Of a stretch of DNA of 24,820 nt, positions 1 to 7,241 are shown piece after piece. A program made the position numbers and the translations under genes. This DNA is from DASYAN01 sp036501345 (GTDB lineage: Bacteria > Chloroflexota > Ktedonobacteria > Ktedonobacterales > Ktedonobacteraceae), in NCBI GenBank assembly GCA_036501345.1, contig DASYAN010000066.1:1-24820 (forward strand). The letters run 5' to 3'. Each line of letters starts with the position of its first letter. Position 1 is the first letter of the stretch. The notes beneath the pieces were generated by a model. That model saw only the letters and a list, made by a program, of their open reading frames with translations, did no database searches and had not been told where the DNA came from.

Positions 1-1746
1 ACCGTGTTCGCTCTGGAAGTCTGTTTGCTTGACCCGGTTGCGCCATTTGTTGGCAGTGCTCGTGCTCATCGTCAAGGCCTCGGCAATCTGGCGATCGGTC
101 GCCTCTGGATGTCGAGCGAGGTAGGCTTTGACGCGCTCGAAGTTATTCGCTTCTTGCTCGTGACCATGTCCTGCAAGAGCTTGCTGGGCGGTGTTCGCTA
201 CCTGTTCGCCTTCACATGCGCTAATGTTCGCTACCTGTTCGCTCTGGGGTGCAGGTAAAGCTTGGGATACCTGGGGCTCCTCTGAGACTGTTACCTGGGC
301 CAGTGCCGCACGAAGTGCATCGATCACTTCAGGAGTGAGTACAAGCTGCGTCGGCTGTGGTGCATTGACCTGTGCAGGTGTTGGAGGCACCGACTCACCC
401 TGGACGTGGCGCATCGCATGAGCCACAATGAGCAGCACAATCACGAGAGAACGAACCCAGATCAGGACTTGGTGGTCTCCCAATAGAGTGTTGGTAAGCT
501 CTCTGTTACTACTGGTAACCTGTCTTCTAGAGAGCAGAAATTCTGCTACCAACACTTTAGCAGAAGACCACCCAATCACGCCCGTATCGTTAATCAGCAT
601 CAAAACTCGTTCATATGAATAGGATTCGTTATCGGGAGGCTGCGCATCAGTCATATCCAATGTCGTAGGAACGCCGGAAACATCACGCGTGAACCACAAA
701 GCGTAAGCTTGCTGCATCGTGTTTGGATTATCATTTTTTGTGAGCGGTATCAATGTACCCAACTGCACGCTTGTGAGTGTCAGGCCTGTTGCACCAACGT
801 CATTGAGCGTGGTTTGTGCCAATGTTTTTGCCTGATCGAGAGACATTTTCACACCTCTAGCGCTCACTACACTCCCAGTAGGTTGTGAGCCATCATAGAC
901 GCTGGTGATATCGAGGTTCGTAAATCGAACAAGACAATCCTTCACAGAATCGGATGAATTGATAAAAAGGTCGGCATTGTTGTAGCCCATTCCAAGGTCT
1001 GCCGTAGCATTCAGTGTCTGACCCTGGAAACCTTTATAGGTTACTCCATTATTTACAAGGTCACCTTCATGGAGAGTGGTCAACTGTCCTGTAGATGGCA
1101 CGTTTTGTACCGTTGCTGGGGCCTGGCTAATACTTCGCTGCAAGTTCGAATAGCTGCCTGCTACGGCGGCGGGCGAGCCTCCAGTGCTTGTTGCGCTTCC
1201 ATTACTCGGGGTGTCTTGCAACACGCCCCGATAATCCAATTGCCAAAGCGGGCTTGTTGCGCTTCCACTACTTGGGGGGTCTTGCAACTGTAATGCTTGA
1301 TAGCGGATGTACTGCTTTTGTGCTTCCTCTTTGGTCTCAACGTCGTTTGGCGTGTACAATTGCTTACCTTTTATGAAGGTCTTGATGACTTTGTCCGCTG
1401 TGTCTTGAGTGAAGTGCTCTGGCTGCACTGTGATTATGGGCATCTTCGCCGTTTGAGGGAGTTGCGGTTTGGCGCCAATATTCAAAGTGACCTGACCATG
1501 CGTGATGCTATCTGTCACGGTTGGCTGCTGTACACCTTGCAGGGAACTTGTGCCATGCGTATTGGTTTGTACCGTGATGCCGTGTTGCTTGCTGATAACG
1601 GGCGGTGTTGTCGGTGTGCTCTGGCAAGCTGCCAGCGAACCTATGATGGAGATGAGCATAACAAGCCATGGTATGCGTCTTGCCAACGTCGGCAGGGATA
1701 ACATGTGGTCAGTATGCATCCATTCTTTAGCAGAAGCTTGTTTCAC
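1..1746 (-). CDS. Chimeric ORF: lipoprotein N-terminus fused to TM/HTH C-terminus (partial at window start)
   Basis: One open frame runs without a stop from a GTG at 1746 (GAGGA upstream; ATG alternatives at 1719 and 1704) past the window start. The N-terminal part has a signal peptide ending in the lipobox LAAC (Cys32 counted from the 1719 ATG), then a Ser/Thr/Gln-rich linker and a globular region resembling uncharacterised lipoproteins (possibly DUF6034-like, unsure). That region ends near INDTGVIGW at about 575. The frame then crosses a 100-bp palindrome and enters a hydrophobic stretch (LVIVLLIVAHAM, about 412-450), a Pro/Gln linker with two EQVAN repeats, and an HTH (RQIAEALTMSTSTANKWR) of the type seen in actinobacterial and chloroflexal integrative-element proteins. 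I infer two truncated genes joined in frame. Whether the fusion is translated is unknown. The first part would be cell-surface anchored, so a cytoplasmic HTH on the same chain makes little sense. Upstream lies a putative response-regulator box (1874-1891). Confidence 0.7.
   Translation of the reverse strand, partial: MKQASAKEWMHTDHMLSLPTLARRIPWLVMLISIIGSLAACQSTPTTPPVISKQHGITVQTNTHGTSSLQGVQQPTVTDSITHGQVTLNIGAKPQLPQTAKMPIITVQPEHFTQDTADKVIKTFIKGKQLYTPNDVETKEEAQKQYIRYQALQLQDPPSSGSATSPLWQLDYRGVLQDTPSNGSATSTGGSPAAVAGSYSNLQRSISQAPATVQNVPSTGQLTTLHEGDLVNNGVTYKGFQGQTLNATADLGMGYNNADLFINSSDSVKDCLVRFTNLDITSVYDGSQPTGSVVSARGVKMSLDQAKTLAQTTLNDVGATGLTLTSVQLGTLIPLTKNDNPNTMQQAYALWFTRDVSGVPTTLDMTDAQPPDNESYSYERVLMLINDTGVIGWSSAKVLVAEFLLSRRQVTSSNRELTNTLLGDHQVLIWVRSLVIVLLIVAHAMRHVQGESVPPTPAQVNAPQPTQLVLTPEVIDALRAALAQVTVSEEPQVSQALPAPQSEQVANISACEGEQVANTAQQALAGHGHEQEANNFERVKAYLARHPEATDRQIAEALTMSTSTANKWRNRVKQTDFQSEHG
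193..242. repeat. Two direct copies of a 17-bp repeat coding EQVAN
   Basis: GTTCGCTACCTGTTCGC occurs at 193-209 and again at 226-242, a 33-bp period that encodes an 11-residue repeat in the minus-strand frame. It lies in the linker before the HTH domain. Confidence 0.85.
471..572. repeat. Imperfect 100-bp palindrome at the gene-fusion point
   Basis: Symmetric arm blocks are GGTGGTCT (471-478) with AGACCACC (565-572), AGTGTTGGTA (487-496) with TACCAACACT (547-556), and GCTCTCT (498-504) with AGAGAGC (530-536). The 8-nt gaps between the outer two block pairs match in length on both sides. The centre holds GGTAACC. The palindrome begins where resemblance to a lipoprotein ends. It could be the end of a mobile element, a MITE-like insertion, or a hairpin that promoted recombination. 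Confidence 0.75.
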
Positions 1747-1873
1747 CTTATTTTCCTCATTTCTTGGTGAAAAAACACCCTTTACTCACATCGGTGATTA
1801 TTGGTCGTTGTCTTACTGACATAGCTAAACGCCTGTTCAAAGTGTAAAGGGGGGGGCATCATGCGTGTACACA

Positions 1874-1891
1874 AGTTGTATCAAAGTTGTA
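1874..1891 (+). promoter_or_regulatory. Putative response-regulator box (direct repeat, 11-bp period)
   Basis: AGTTGTA-TCAA-AGTTGTA lies about 130 bp upstream of the minus-strand lipoprotein start at 1746 and just after the stop of the preceding lipoprotein gene. The same pattern occurs twice upstream of the response-regulator gene. OmpR/PhoB-type regulators bind paired 7-bp direct repeats about 11 bp apart, so this may give the second lipoprotein its own promoter. A run of eight G at 1849-1856 lies between box and gene. Confidence 0.6.
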
Positions 1892-1924
1892 AATTGCGTG
1901 CGCCGATTTGTAATGAAAAGGAAC

Positions 1925-2722
1925 TTACCCGGGTACAGGCGCAGGCAACGGCTCATTGACATCCAGAGTCATGAAAAGGGACGTGAGGTCGGCGCGTTTA
2001 GTGAGCGTCAATCGCATGAGAAGCAATGAATCATTAAACCCCCACAGGGCCGTTTGGGGAACCTGCTGTTGGTTCAGGGAAAGCAGTTTTCCCGGTATAT
2101 TCATGTCTTGCGCGATGGCTTCGGCGGTATTTACCAGGTCGACCGTATTGTTGTCACTTGCTATAGTTATATGTAGAGATAGCATTATGCCCAGCTGGGC
2201 ATCCAACGTTACAGCCACTTTCTGGAGGTCAGTAGACTGATCAGCTTTTGCGATGAAGACAACATTCCAGTATTGTAGTGCCGAGTTCCCACGAACATTG
2301 GTGAGTGTTCTTGCTTCTGCACTCACTGTATACGCCTGGGGGAATCCATCAAGCGACAGTATCGTACCCTTACTCATAAGCAGTGTTATTTGCCTGATGC
2401 AAGCCTCGACTGTCTCGTTCATACCCATACTGCCATTGGCATACTCTTTAGAGAGCGTACTTTCCGCAGCACTTTGCACAAACATCTGCACGTGTTCTGT
2501 CAATTGTTTGCTGAGTATGGCAGGTTGTGATGGTTTACTTGCGCCATTGGCTTCATTCTGTTGAGAGGAAGGATTCCCAACACTCACGGTATGGGGATCG
2601 CCCAGTGCGCTATCCTCTGTCTTGCTGAGTAATACACCGGGCAGCAGCACGCTGCAAGCAACCAGTACACAAACTGCGAAGGCAACGAAAATGTACCAGG
2701 ATTTTCTATGCTTCAATTTCAC
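1925..2722 (-). CDS. Lipoprotein of a two-component-system operon
   Basis: Unrecognised extracellular protein of about 265 residues. With the GTG at 2722 (ATG 2734 and TTG 2716 are alternatives; AGGAG lies just upstream) the product begins VKLKHRKSW, followed by a hydrophobic segment and the lipobox LVAC at Cys23, so it is probably a membrane-anchored lipoprotein. After a polar linker comes a globular region (about residues 65-265) with no Cys-rich or catalytic motif that I recognise. Its start overlaps the end of the histidine kinase gene by some 10-17 bp, which implies translational coupling and membership of the regulator-kinase operon. A role as a ligand-binding or accessory partner of the kinase is plausible but inferred. 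The long in-frame extension upstream to 2938 lies inside the kinase gene and is not likely to be real. Confidence 0.75.
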   Translation of the reverse strand: MKLKHRKSWYIFVAFAVCVLVACSVLLPGVLLSKTEDSALGDPHTVSVGNPSSQQNEANGASKPSQPAILSKQLTEHVQMFVQSAAESTLSKEYANGSMGMNETVEACIRQITLLMSKGTILSLDGFPQAYTVSAEARTLTNVRGNSALQYWNVVFIAKADQSTDLQKVAVTLDAQLGIMLSLHITIASDNNTVDLVNTAEAIAQDMNIPGKLLSLNQQQVPQTALWGFNDSLLLMRLTLTKRADLTSLFMTLDVNEPLPAPVPG

Positions 2723-4160
2723 TCTCCTGCACATGGTAATAGGGCAGACTGATGCTGACGCTGGTGCCAAATCCCTCACGGCTACGGAATTGCAACGTAG
2801 TATTATGCAGTGAGGCAATTCTGCTGACAATAGCCAAACCCAGTCCCACCCCATTCTGTGCCCTGGAACGGGACTTATCGACCATATAAAATGCCTCAGT
2901 GATTTTGCCCAAATCTTCCTGTGGTATGCCTCGACCATAATCGGTCACAGTAAATGTATAGTGTTCACCATCCCGACAGCCGTGCAATTCTACTGTACTG
3001 CCTGCTATAGATGCCTTGCGTGCATTATCGACAATATTGATCAGCAGCGTCTTAATAAGGTCGGGGTCGGCCAGAACGAAGCCTTCCTGTGCCGAAGATG
3101 CTACTGTAATACCAGCCTGCTTAAAAGAGGGTATGGCAACCCGGACAATGTAATCGAGCAGTTCCGAGCCATTGACCGGCACAAATACAAAGTCATGCTG
3201 TTCCAGCATAACCAGGTTCAGCATTTTTAGTGAAAGCGCTTCCAGACGATTTGCTTCGCTATAAATATAGTAGGCGGCCTTGAATGTAGTGGGGGGATCC
3301 AACTCTCTGGAGCGGAGCATGTCGGCATAACCAATGATAGATGTCATCGGCGTCTTGAGTTCATGGGTGAAATTGGCGATAAAATCGTCCTTTATACGGG
3401 AGGATTGCTCTAACTCGTTGATCTTCTCTTCCACTGACGCCGCCATGATATTGAAACTTTGCGCCAGTTCTCCAATCTCATCGGATGAGCGGATATCTGC
3501 CCGTTGCCCGTAGTCTCCCATAGCAATTCTGCGACTGGTCTGGGTTAGTCTGCGCACAGGACGGGTCAGTAGCCATGAGATCAAAAAAGCCAGAGCCGCA
3601 CTCATGAGGATATTGATCCCTTGATAGAGCATAAAAGCATGTACCTGTGCATCTCTTTGGGCAAAGACGTCGCTGATATCCTGGCCATAACTCAGGTAAA
3701 TACTCGTGGATCCAGGAGTAAATAATAATCCAGTAACATAGAGATTATAGGTCTCTCCGTCGTGCTCAATATAATAAACAGCCTGGTCAAGGTGCAAGGA
3801 CGTAAGTCCCTTTATAGGTTGCGTCTTCTTGCCCACAATAGGATAGATTTCTACGCCTTTATTATCATATATCAGAAAATTTCTGCCAGTTTGTCCGCTC
3901 TGTCGCATACTTAATGTGATGCTCTGCGCGGCATTGCCGATCATTGTATCCGTATCCGTCACCTGTTGCCCCTGCGACTCTTGCGTGACGATGGCTGATT
4001 CAAGCATATATTGCAGCAATAGATGTTCATCGAGTGCAATGCTAATCTCCCTATCTTTGGCAGTCGTGAAGTTTGAGGAGATCAGCAAGTAACCGCCAGT
4101 AGCAAAGGAAATCGCCACTGCTACAACTGTACAGATGAAGATTTTAATTGAAAAAAGCAT
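2706..4160 (-). CDS. Membrane sensor histidine kinase
   Basis: A 484-residue kinase that autophosphorylates on His and passes the phosphate to the neighbouring regulator. It has TM1 at about residues 5-27, an extracellular sensor region of about 150 residues, TM2 at about 180-199, a HAMP domain at about 200-250, an H-box HELKTP (His266), an N-box NIVDNA (about 376-381), a G1 box DYGRG (about 407) and a G2 box GVGLGLA (about 437). I chose the ATG at 4160 because GGAAG lies 8 nt upstream and the regulator's stop is 2 bp away. The longer in-frame start at 4217 overlaps the regulator. Order in the operon is regulator, kinase, lipoprotein. All catalytic boxes look intact. The stimulus cannot be read from the sequence. 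Confidence 0.95.
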   Translation of the reverse strand: MLFSIKIFICTVVAVAISFATGGYLLISSNFTTAKDREISIALDEHLLLQYMLESAIVTQESQGQQVTDTDTMIGNAAQSITLSMRQSGQTGRNFLIYDNKGVEIYPIVGKKTQPIKGLTSLHLDQAVYYIEHDGETYNLYVTGLLFTPGSTSIYLSYGQDISDVFAQRDAQVHAFMLYQGINILMSAALAFLISWLLTRPVRRLTQTSRRIAMGDYGQRADIRSSDEIGELAQSFNIMAASVEEKINELEQSSRIKDDFIANFTHELKTPMTSIIGYADMLRSRELDPPTTFKAAYYIYSEANRLEALSLKMLNLVMLEQHDFVFVPVNGSELLDYIVRVAIPSFKQAGITVASSAQEGFVLADPDLIKTLLINIVDNARKASIAGSTVELHGCRDGEHYTFTVTDYGRGIPQEDLGKITEAFYMVDKSRSRAQNGVGLGLAIVSRIASLHNTTLQFRSREGFGTSVSISLPYYHVQESEIEA

Positions 4161-4162
4161 AC

Positions 4163-4813
4163 CTATACTTCCAGTCGATATCCAATCTTGTACACGGTTT
4201 TGATTTTGTCTTCCCAACCCAGTTTTTTACGTAGCCGTTGGATATGCAAATCCAGCGTTCGTGTATCACCCATGAAGCTTGAACCCCAGATGCGTTCAAA
4301 GAGTGTCTCGCGAAAAAGCGCGATATTCTTGTTGCGCACCAGCATCACGAGCAATTCATATTCCTTCAGCGTCAGTTCCACCTGTTTGCCCTGCTTAGAG
4401 AGCAGGCGTGATTCGGTGTTGATCTCCAAGTCATCTACAATCAACACCTTCTGATCCTTATTGTACCGTCGCAGGATCGCTTCGATCCTGGCAGTAAGCT
4501 CTGTTATTGCAAAGGGTTTGACGATATAATCATCCGCGCCCAGATTTAATCCCTTCACCCTGTCAGGGACAGAGCTTTTGGCGGTTATAAAAATCACTGG
4601 TATATTCAGTGGACGGATATACTCCAGGAGTTCATACCCATCAACGTTGGGCAACATGATATCGAGCAAGACAAGATCAAAGCTGTTCGTTTCCAGCATG
4701 TCGGCCGCGGCCAATCCGTCATAGACACATGTACACGTAAAGCCAGCAGCATTTAAACTCATGCGGATCAAATCATTTATTGCGGTATCATCCTCGACAA
4801 TCAGCATTTTCAT
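4163..4813 (-). CDS. OmpR/PhoB-family response regulator
   Basis: A 216-residue transcription factor. The receiver domain (about 1-115) has the acidic pair D8/D9, the phospho-acceptor D51 (LLDIMLP), T78 and K99 (VKPF). The C-terminal winged helix (about 125-216) ends in the characteristic DLHIQRLRKKL recognition region and YKIGYRLEV. I chose the ATG at 4813 because GAGG stands upstream and the receiver fold begins immediately with MKMLIVEDD; the reading frame back to 5029 covers the promoter palindrome and is not coding. Two AGTTGTA direct-repeat boxes upstream (4902-4919 and 5055-5072) suggest autoregulation. Partner kinase and lipoprotein follow in the same operon. Confidence 0.96.
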   Translation of the reverse strand: MKMLIVEDDTAINDLIRMSLNAAGFTCTCVYDGLAAADMLETNSFDLVLLDIMLPNVDGYELLEYIRPLNIPVIFITAKSSVPDRVKGLNLGADDYIVKPFAITELTARIEAILRRYNKDQKVLIVDDLEINTESRLLSKQGKQVELTLKEYELLVMLVRNKNIALFRETLFERIWGSSFMGDTRTLDLHIQRLRKKLGWEDKIKTVYKIGYRLEV

Positions 4814-4901
4814 ATATTCACCCTCGACAATTGTCGGATTGAGCGGTTTCAGACTGCCATAAAGCAAGCATTCACAACTATACCATTTCATTATGCGCGT
4901 C

Positions 4902-4919
4902 AGTTGTAACAAAGTTGTA
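4902..4919 (+). promoter_or_regulatory. Putative response-regulator box upstream of the regulator gene
   Basis: AGTTGTA-ACAA-AGTTGTA, an 11-bp-period direct repeat about 90 bp upstream of the regulator start. It is flanked by a 10-bp inverted pair, TACCATTTCA (4881-4890) and TGAAATGGTA (4954-4963). Confidence 0.6.
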
Positions 4920-4956
4920 TACACGCTTGCAATCGTGAAAGTTAAAGTAAAACTGA

Positions 4957-5030
4957 AATGGTAATGCAGCAGGCGCATGTACAGTAGGTATGGTTTCTCA
5001 TACTCGCTGTACATGCGCCCTGCTACCATT
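4957..5030. repeat. 74-bp near-perfect palindrome in the regulator promoter region
   Basis: AATGGTA (4957-4963) pairs with TACCATT (5024-5030), and GGCGCATGTACAG (4972-4984) pairs with CTGTACATGCGCC (5007-5019). TATG/CATA forms an inner stem around the loop. The palindrome separates the two putative regulator boxes. It may be a small MITE-like insertion, a hairpin in the 5' leader, or part of the control region. Confidence 0.75.
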
Positions 5031-5054
5031 TATTTAGAGGAAAGCCTTAAATAT

Positions 5055-5072
5055 TACAACTATGATACAACT
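5055..5072 (-). promoter_or_regulatory. Distal putative response-regulator box
   Basis: TACAACT-ATGA-TACAACT; on the minus strand this reads AGTTGTA-TCAT-AGTTGTA, the third instance of the 11-bp-period repeat. It lies about 240 bp upstream of the regulator start, beyond the palindrome. It could also serve the plus-strand gene at 5396, though it is some 320 bp from it. Confidence 0.55.
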
Positions 5073-5111
5073 TTTATGCAGAGATGAAACAGCCTTATTA
5101 TACCATGCGGA

Positions 5112-5266
5112 GAGGGCGTTTCGTAGCTCCCAAAAAGCTCTTCAGTAGATGGGAAAGCGGTTAGCAAAGACCAGAAAAAAGCCACTTTTTGATGAGCTTG
5201 AAAAAGGTGCTTTTTGCCTGTTTCAATTCAGAAAGGCTCTGTTTCTCTGAATTACGAAACACCCTC
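5112..5266. repeat. Segment bounded by 14-bp inverted repeats
   Basis: GAGGGCGTTTCGTA (5112-5125) and TACGAAACACCCTC (5253-5266) are inverted copies with one mismatch. The right end with its flank (AAAGGCTCTG ... TTACGAAACRCCCTC) recurs at about 21136-21170, so this belongs to a dispersed intergenic repeat family. It precedes the secreted repeat protein gene. Confidence 0.6.
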
Positions 5267-5395
5267 GAGATCCCAAAAAGGGAACTCTCTATCAGCAAAG
5301 TACCGATAGAATCGTTGAAGTTCATTGAAAGGAAACATGAAATGTCCGAAAAAAGAAAGTTCAACCCATTCAACATTTCTCTTAAGGAAGTTCCA

Positions 5396-6139
5396 ATGAG
5401 CAGGAAGAAAGCCATTTCTTCTAGCGTAGGCATTGTCCTTGTGCTAGCATTTTTGGCTATCTTCCTGGGAAGTTGGACAGTTGCCTCAGCAATGGCCAGT
5501 AGGACAGCAGCACCGTCTGCCAGTAGGACAGCAGCACGGGCAGCAGCACCGTCTGCCGGTAGGACAGCAGCACGGGCAGCAGCACCGTCTGCCGGTAGGA
5601 AAGCAGCACGGGCAGCAGCACCGTCTGCCAGTAAGTCAGTAGTGTCGTCTCCCAATAGTCCAGAGTTTGGTTGTGGTACCAACTTCTATCAACAAGCACA
5701 AACAAATACTGGACTTAAATTACTAGGCTCGACTAATGAGAGTGCGCAAGCAAATGTGGCCTGCTTCTTACAAGCGTTTCAGCAATGTGTTGTTCCAGCA
5801 TCAATCAGTTTTGTTGTCAATAGTGGGGGAGCGGAGGCGGCACATGGTGGAACTACTACACGGCCTAGGCCGTTAGCTGTCGATAATAGTGGAACTACTA
5901 CAGGGTCTAGGCCATCAGCTGTCGATAGTGGGGCAGTTCCCACGGTTAAGGAGTACGACTTCGATACGGAGTCACAATCAGGCGGCTGTGCCATCTCAAA
6001 AAGTGTACACCTCAACATGGAACTACAGCCCAAAGAAGCTGAAACATGTGCGCGAGTAGAGCAGACTGGAACTGATTTAAGCTTTGTCGGTTGTGGGAAT
6101 AGTGGCAAAATCACCTTCCCTCTCGATGGACCAAAATAA
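5396..6139 (+). CDS. Secreted Ala-rich repeat protein, function unknown
   Basis: A 247-residue exported protein that I do not recognise. The ATG at 5396 has AAGGAAG upstream and gives a classic signal peptide (MSRKK, about 20 hydrophobic residues, then VASAMA). An in-frame ATG at 5342 is an alternative with a longer n-region. After cleavage comes a basic Ala/Arg/Pro/Ser stretch made of 12-residue units (AGRTAARAAAPS), then a Cys-containing domain (FGCGTNFYQQAQ, CFLQAFQQC), a 14-residue unit present twice (GTTTRPRPLAVDNS), and a C-terminal part with three Cys (GGCAISKSV, ETCARV, FVGCGNSGKI). The even spread of Cys suggests disulfides outside the cell. A hairpin at 6199-6231 probably ends the transcript. 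Confidence 0.8.
   Translation: MSRKKAISSSVGIVLVLAFLAIFLGSWTVASAMASRTAAPSASRTAARAAAPSAGRTAARAAAPSAGRKAARAAAPSASKSVVSSPNSPEFGCGTNFYQQAQTNTGLKLLGSTNESAQANVACFLQAFQQCVVPASISFVVNSGGAEAAHGGTTTRPRPLAVDNSGTTTGSRPSAVDSGAVPTVKEYDFDTESQSGGCAISKSVHLNMELQPKEAETCARVEQTGTDLSFVGCGNSGKITFPLDGPK
5495..5626. repeat. 36-bp tandem repeat inside the secreted protein gene
   Basis: One 24-bp partial unit (5495-5518) is followed by three 36-bp units starting at 5519, 5555 and 5591 that differ by only one or two bases. The near identity indicates recent expansion. The array keeps frame, so repeat number can vary without breaking the protein. Confidence 0.9.
5849..5929. repeat. Two copies of a 39-42-bp in-frame repeat
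   Basis: The copies start at 5849 and 5891 and both begin GGAACTACTACA. The second lacks one codon at its end. They encode GTTTRPRPLAVDNS and a variant of it. Confidence 0.85.
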
Positions 6140-6198
6140 ACTGCATAATTGCAGCCATTTAGCCTTTGCAAAGATCCCTTTGCCCGCTTAACTGCCCT

Positions 6199-6231
6199 GG
6201 AGGCAAAGCTACCTTGAGCAGCTTTGCCTCC
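6199..6231 (+). terminator. Hairpin downstream of the secreted repeat protein gene
   Basis: GGAGGCAAAGCT (6199-6210) and AGCTTTGCCTCC (6220-6231) form a perfect 12-bp stem with a 9-nt loop, 60 bp after the stop codon. No clear U-tract follows, so termination is likely but not typical. The rest of 6232-6476 holds no convincing gene; an ORF at 6224-6460 starts within the hairpin and has no ribosome site. Confidence 0.6.
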
Positions 6232-6476
6232 CTGGGATATAACTAATGATCGCAGTGCGTCTGTAGCTCGAAATATAGTATTGGGTATGACATGTGCATC
6301 AACCTCTTCTAATCCAAGAATGCGTCCCTGTTCGTTGAGACGAGGGGGACTAGCCTCGTCAAGAGTCAGCTTACCTTACTCTGCCAAATACGAGCAGGGG
6401 ATGCTCTCCATTGAAGGGCTTTTGGGGGTTAGGAAACGTCCTCATGCAGACTCAAACTAAATAGGAAAGGTATCTC

Positions 6477-7241
6477 ATGATATATACCATGCGTTCCGAT
6501 ATCCGACGCGCCATTCTTTCCAAAGGCTTCCTGGCTGGCGTGATCGGAATAGTAGCAGTAATTGCACTTACTTCGGTGACAGGCATTCTTAAAACCTTCG
6601 CGAACAGCCCTCTTTTGCCAAGCAGCTATCATGCACTGATCGTTGTGAATGCGCTACCCTCAGATCCAGTTGTGTTAGCTATGCCTATTATTTGCACACT
6701 ACCCTTTACTCCTGCCTTTGTGGATGACATGCAGAGCGGCTTCATCAAACAGTTTTTGCCGCGTACTGGTATCAATGCCTACATCTGGGGCAAACTTGCC
6801 GCCTGTGCCATTGCAGGTGGATTTGTGCTGTTCAGCGGAATAGTGCTGACCTACGTTCTCTCCACGTTAGTGTTCATGCCGCTAGAGACGACGTTCACCG
6901 AGGGAGGGGTTGTAGGCACATCGTTCATGCTCCTGCTTGGAAAAGCTGCTGTCTTCTTTTTCTCTGGCATGTTCTGGTCACTGGTAGGCCTTACAGTAGC
7001 GGGCGTCACACAGAGCAAATATATGGCATATGCTTCGCCATTCATTTTTTATTACATCCTTATCATCCTGTACGAACGATACTTTGGCACATTCTACTAC
7101 TTATACCCCAAAGAATGGTTGAACCCCTCCCAAATTTGGGGACAGGGCAACTGGGGCTTGATCCTGTTTCTGACGCTATTAACGCTGGCGATCAGTGTGG
7201 TGTTTACCATCTTTGCAAGGAGGAAACTTGGCAATGGATAA
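6477..7241 (+). CDS. ABC-2 type transporter permease (first)
   Basis: A 254-residue integral membrane protein with about six hydrophobic spans, for example residues 17-37, 60-80, 105-130, 150-175, 180-200 and 225-245. The architecture fits an ABC-2 export permease of the lantibiotic-immunity or BcrB type. The start at 6477 has AGGAAAGG upstream. The stop overlaps the ATG of the next permease (ATGGATAA), so translation is coupled. With the second permease and the ATPase it would form an exporter in the cytoplasmic membrane. The substrate cannot be told from sequence, and no peptide precursor or drug-modifying gene lies beside it. Confidence 0.85.
   Translation: MIYTMRSDIRRAILSKGFLAGVIGIVAVIALTSVTGILKTFANSPLLPSSYHALIVVNALPSDPVVLAMPIICTLPFTPAFVDDMQSGFIKQFLPRTGINAYIWGKLAACAIAGGFVLFSGIVLTYVLSTLVFMPLETTFTEGGVVGTSFMLLLGKAAVFFFSGMFWSLVGLTVAGVTQSKYMAYASPFIFYYILIILYERYFGTFYYLYPKEWLNPSQIWGQGNWGLILFLTLLTLAISVVFTIFARRKLGNG

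Noticed and set aside
1297..1819. Plus-strand ORFs of 105-134 codons
   Set aside because: They are antisense to the lipoprotein part of the long minus-strand frame, which has a signal peptide, lipobox and ribosome site.
5495..5626. CRISPR-like regular repeats
   Set aside because: The units are directly adjacent with no spacers and keep the coding frame. No cas genes are present.
5161..5705. Minus-strand ORFs across the 36-bp array
   Set aside because: They are products of the repeat read backwards and lack a start context. The plus-strand frame has a signal peptide and ribosome site.
6224..6460. A 78-codon ORF before the ABC operon
   Set aside because: It starts inside the terminator hairpin, lacks a ribosome site and has no recognisable content.
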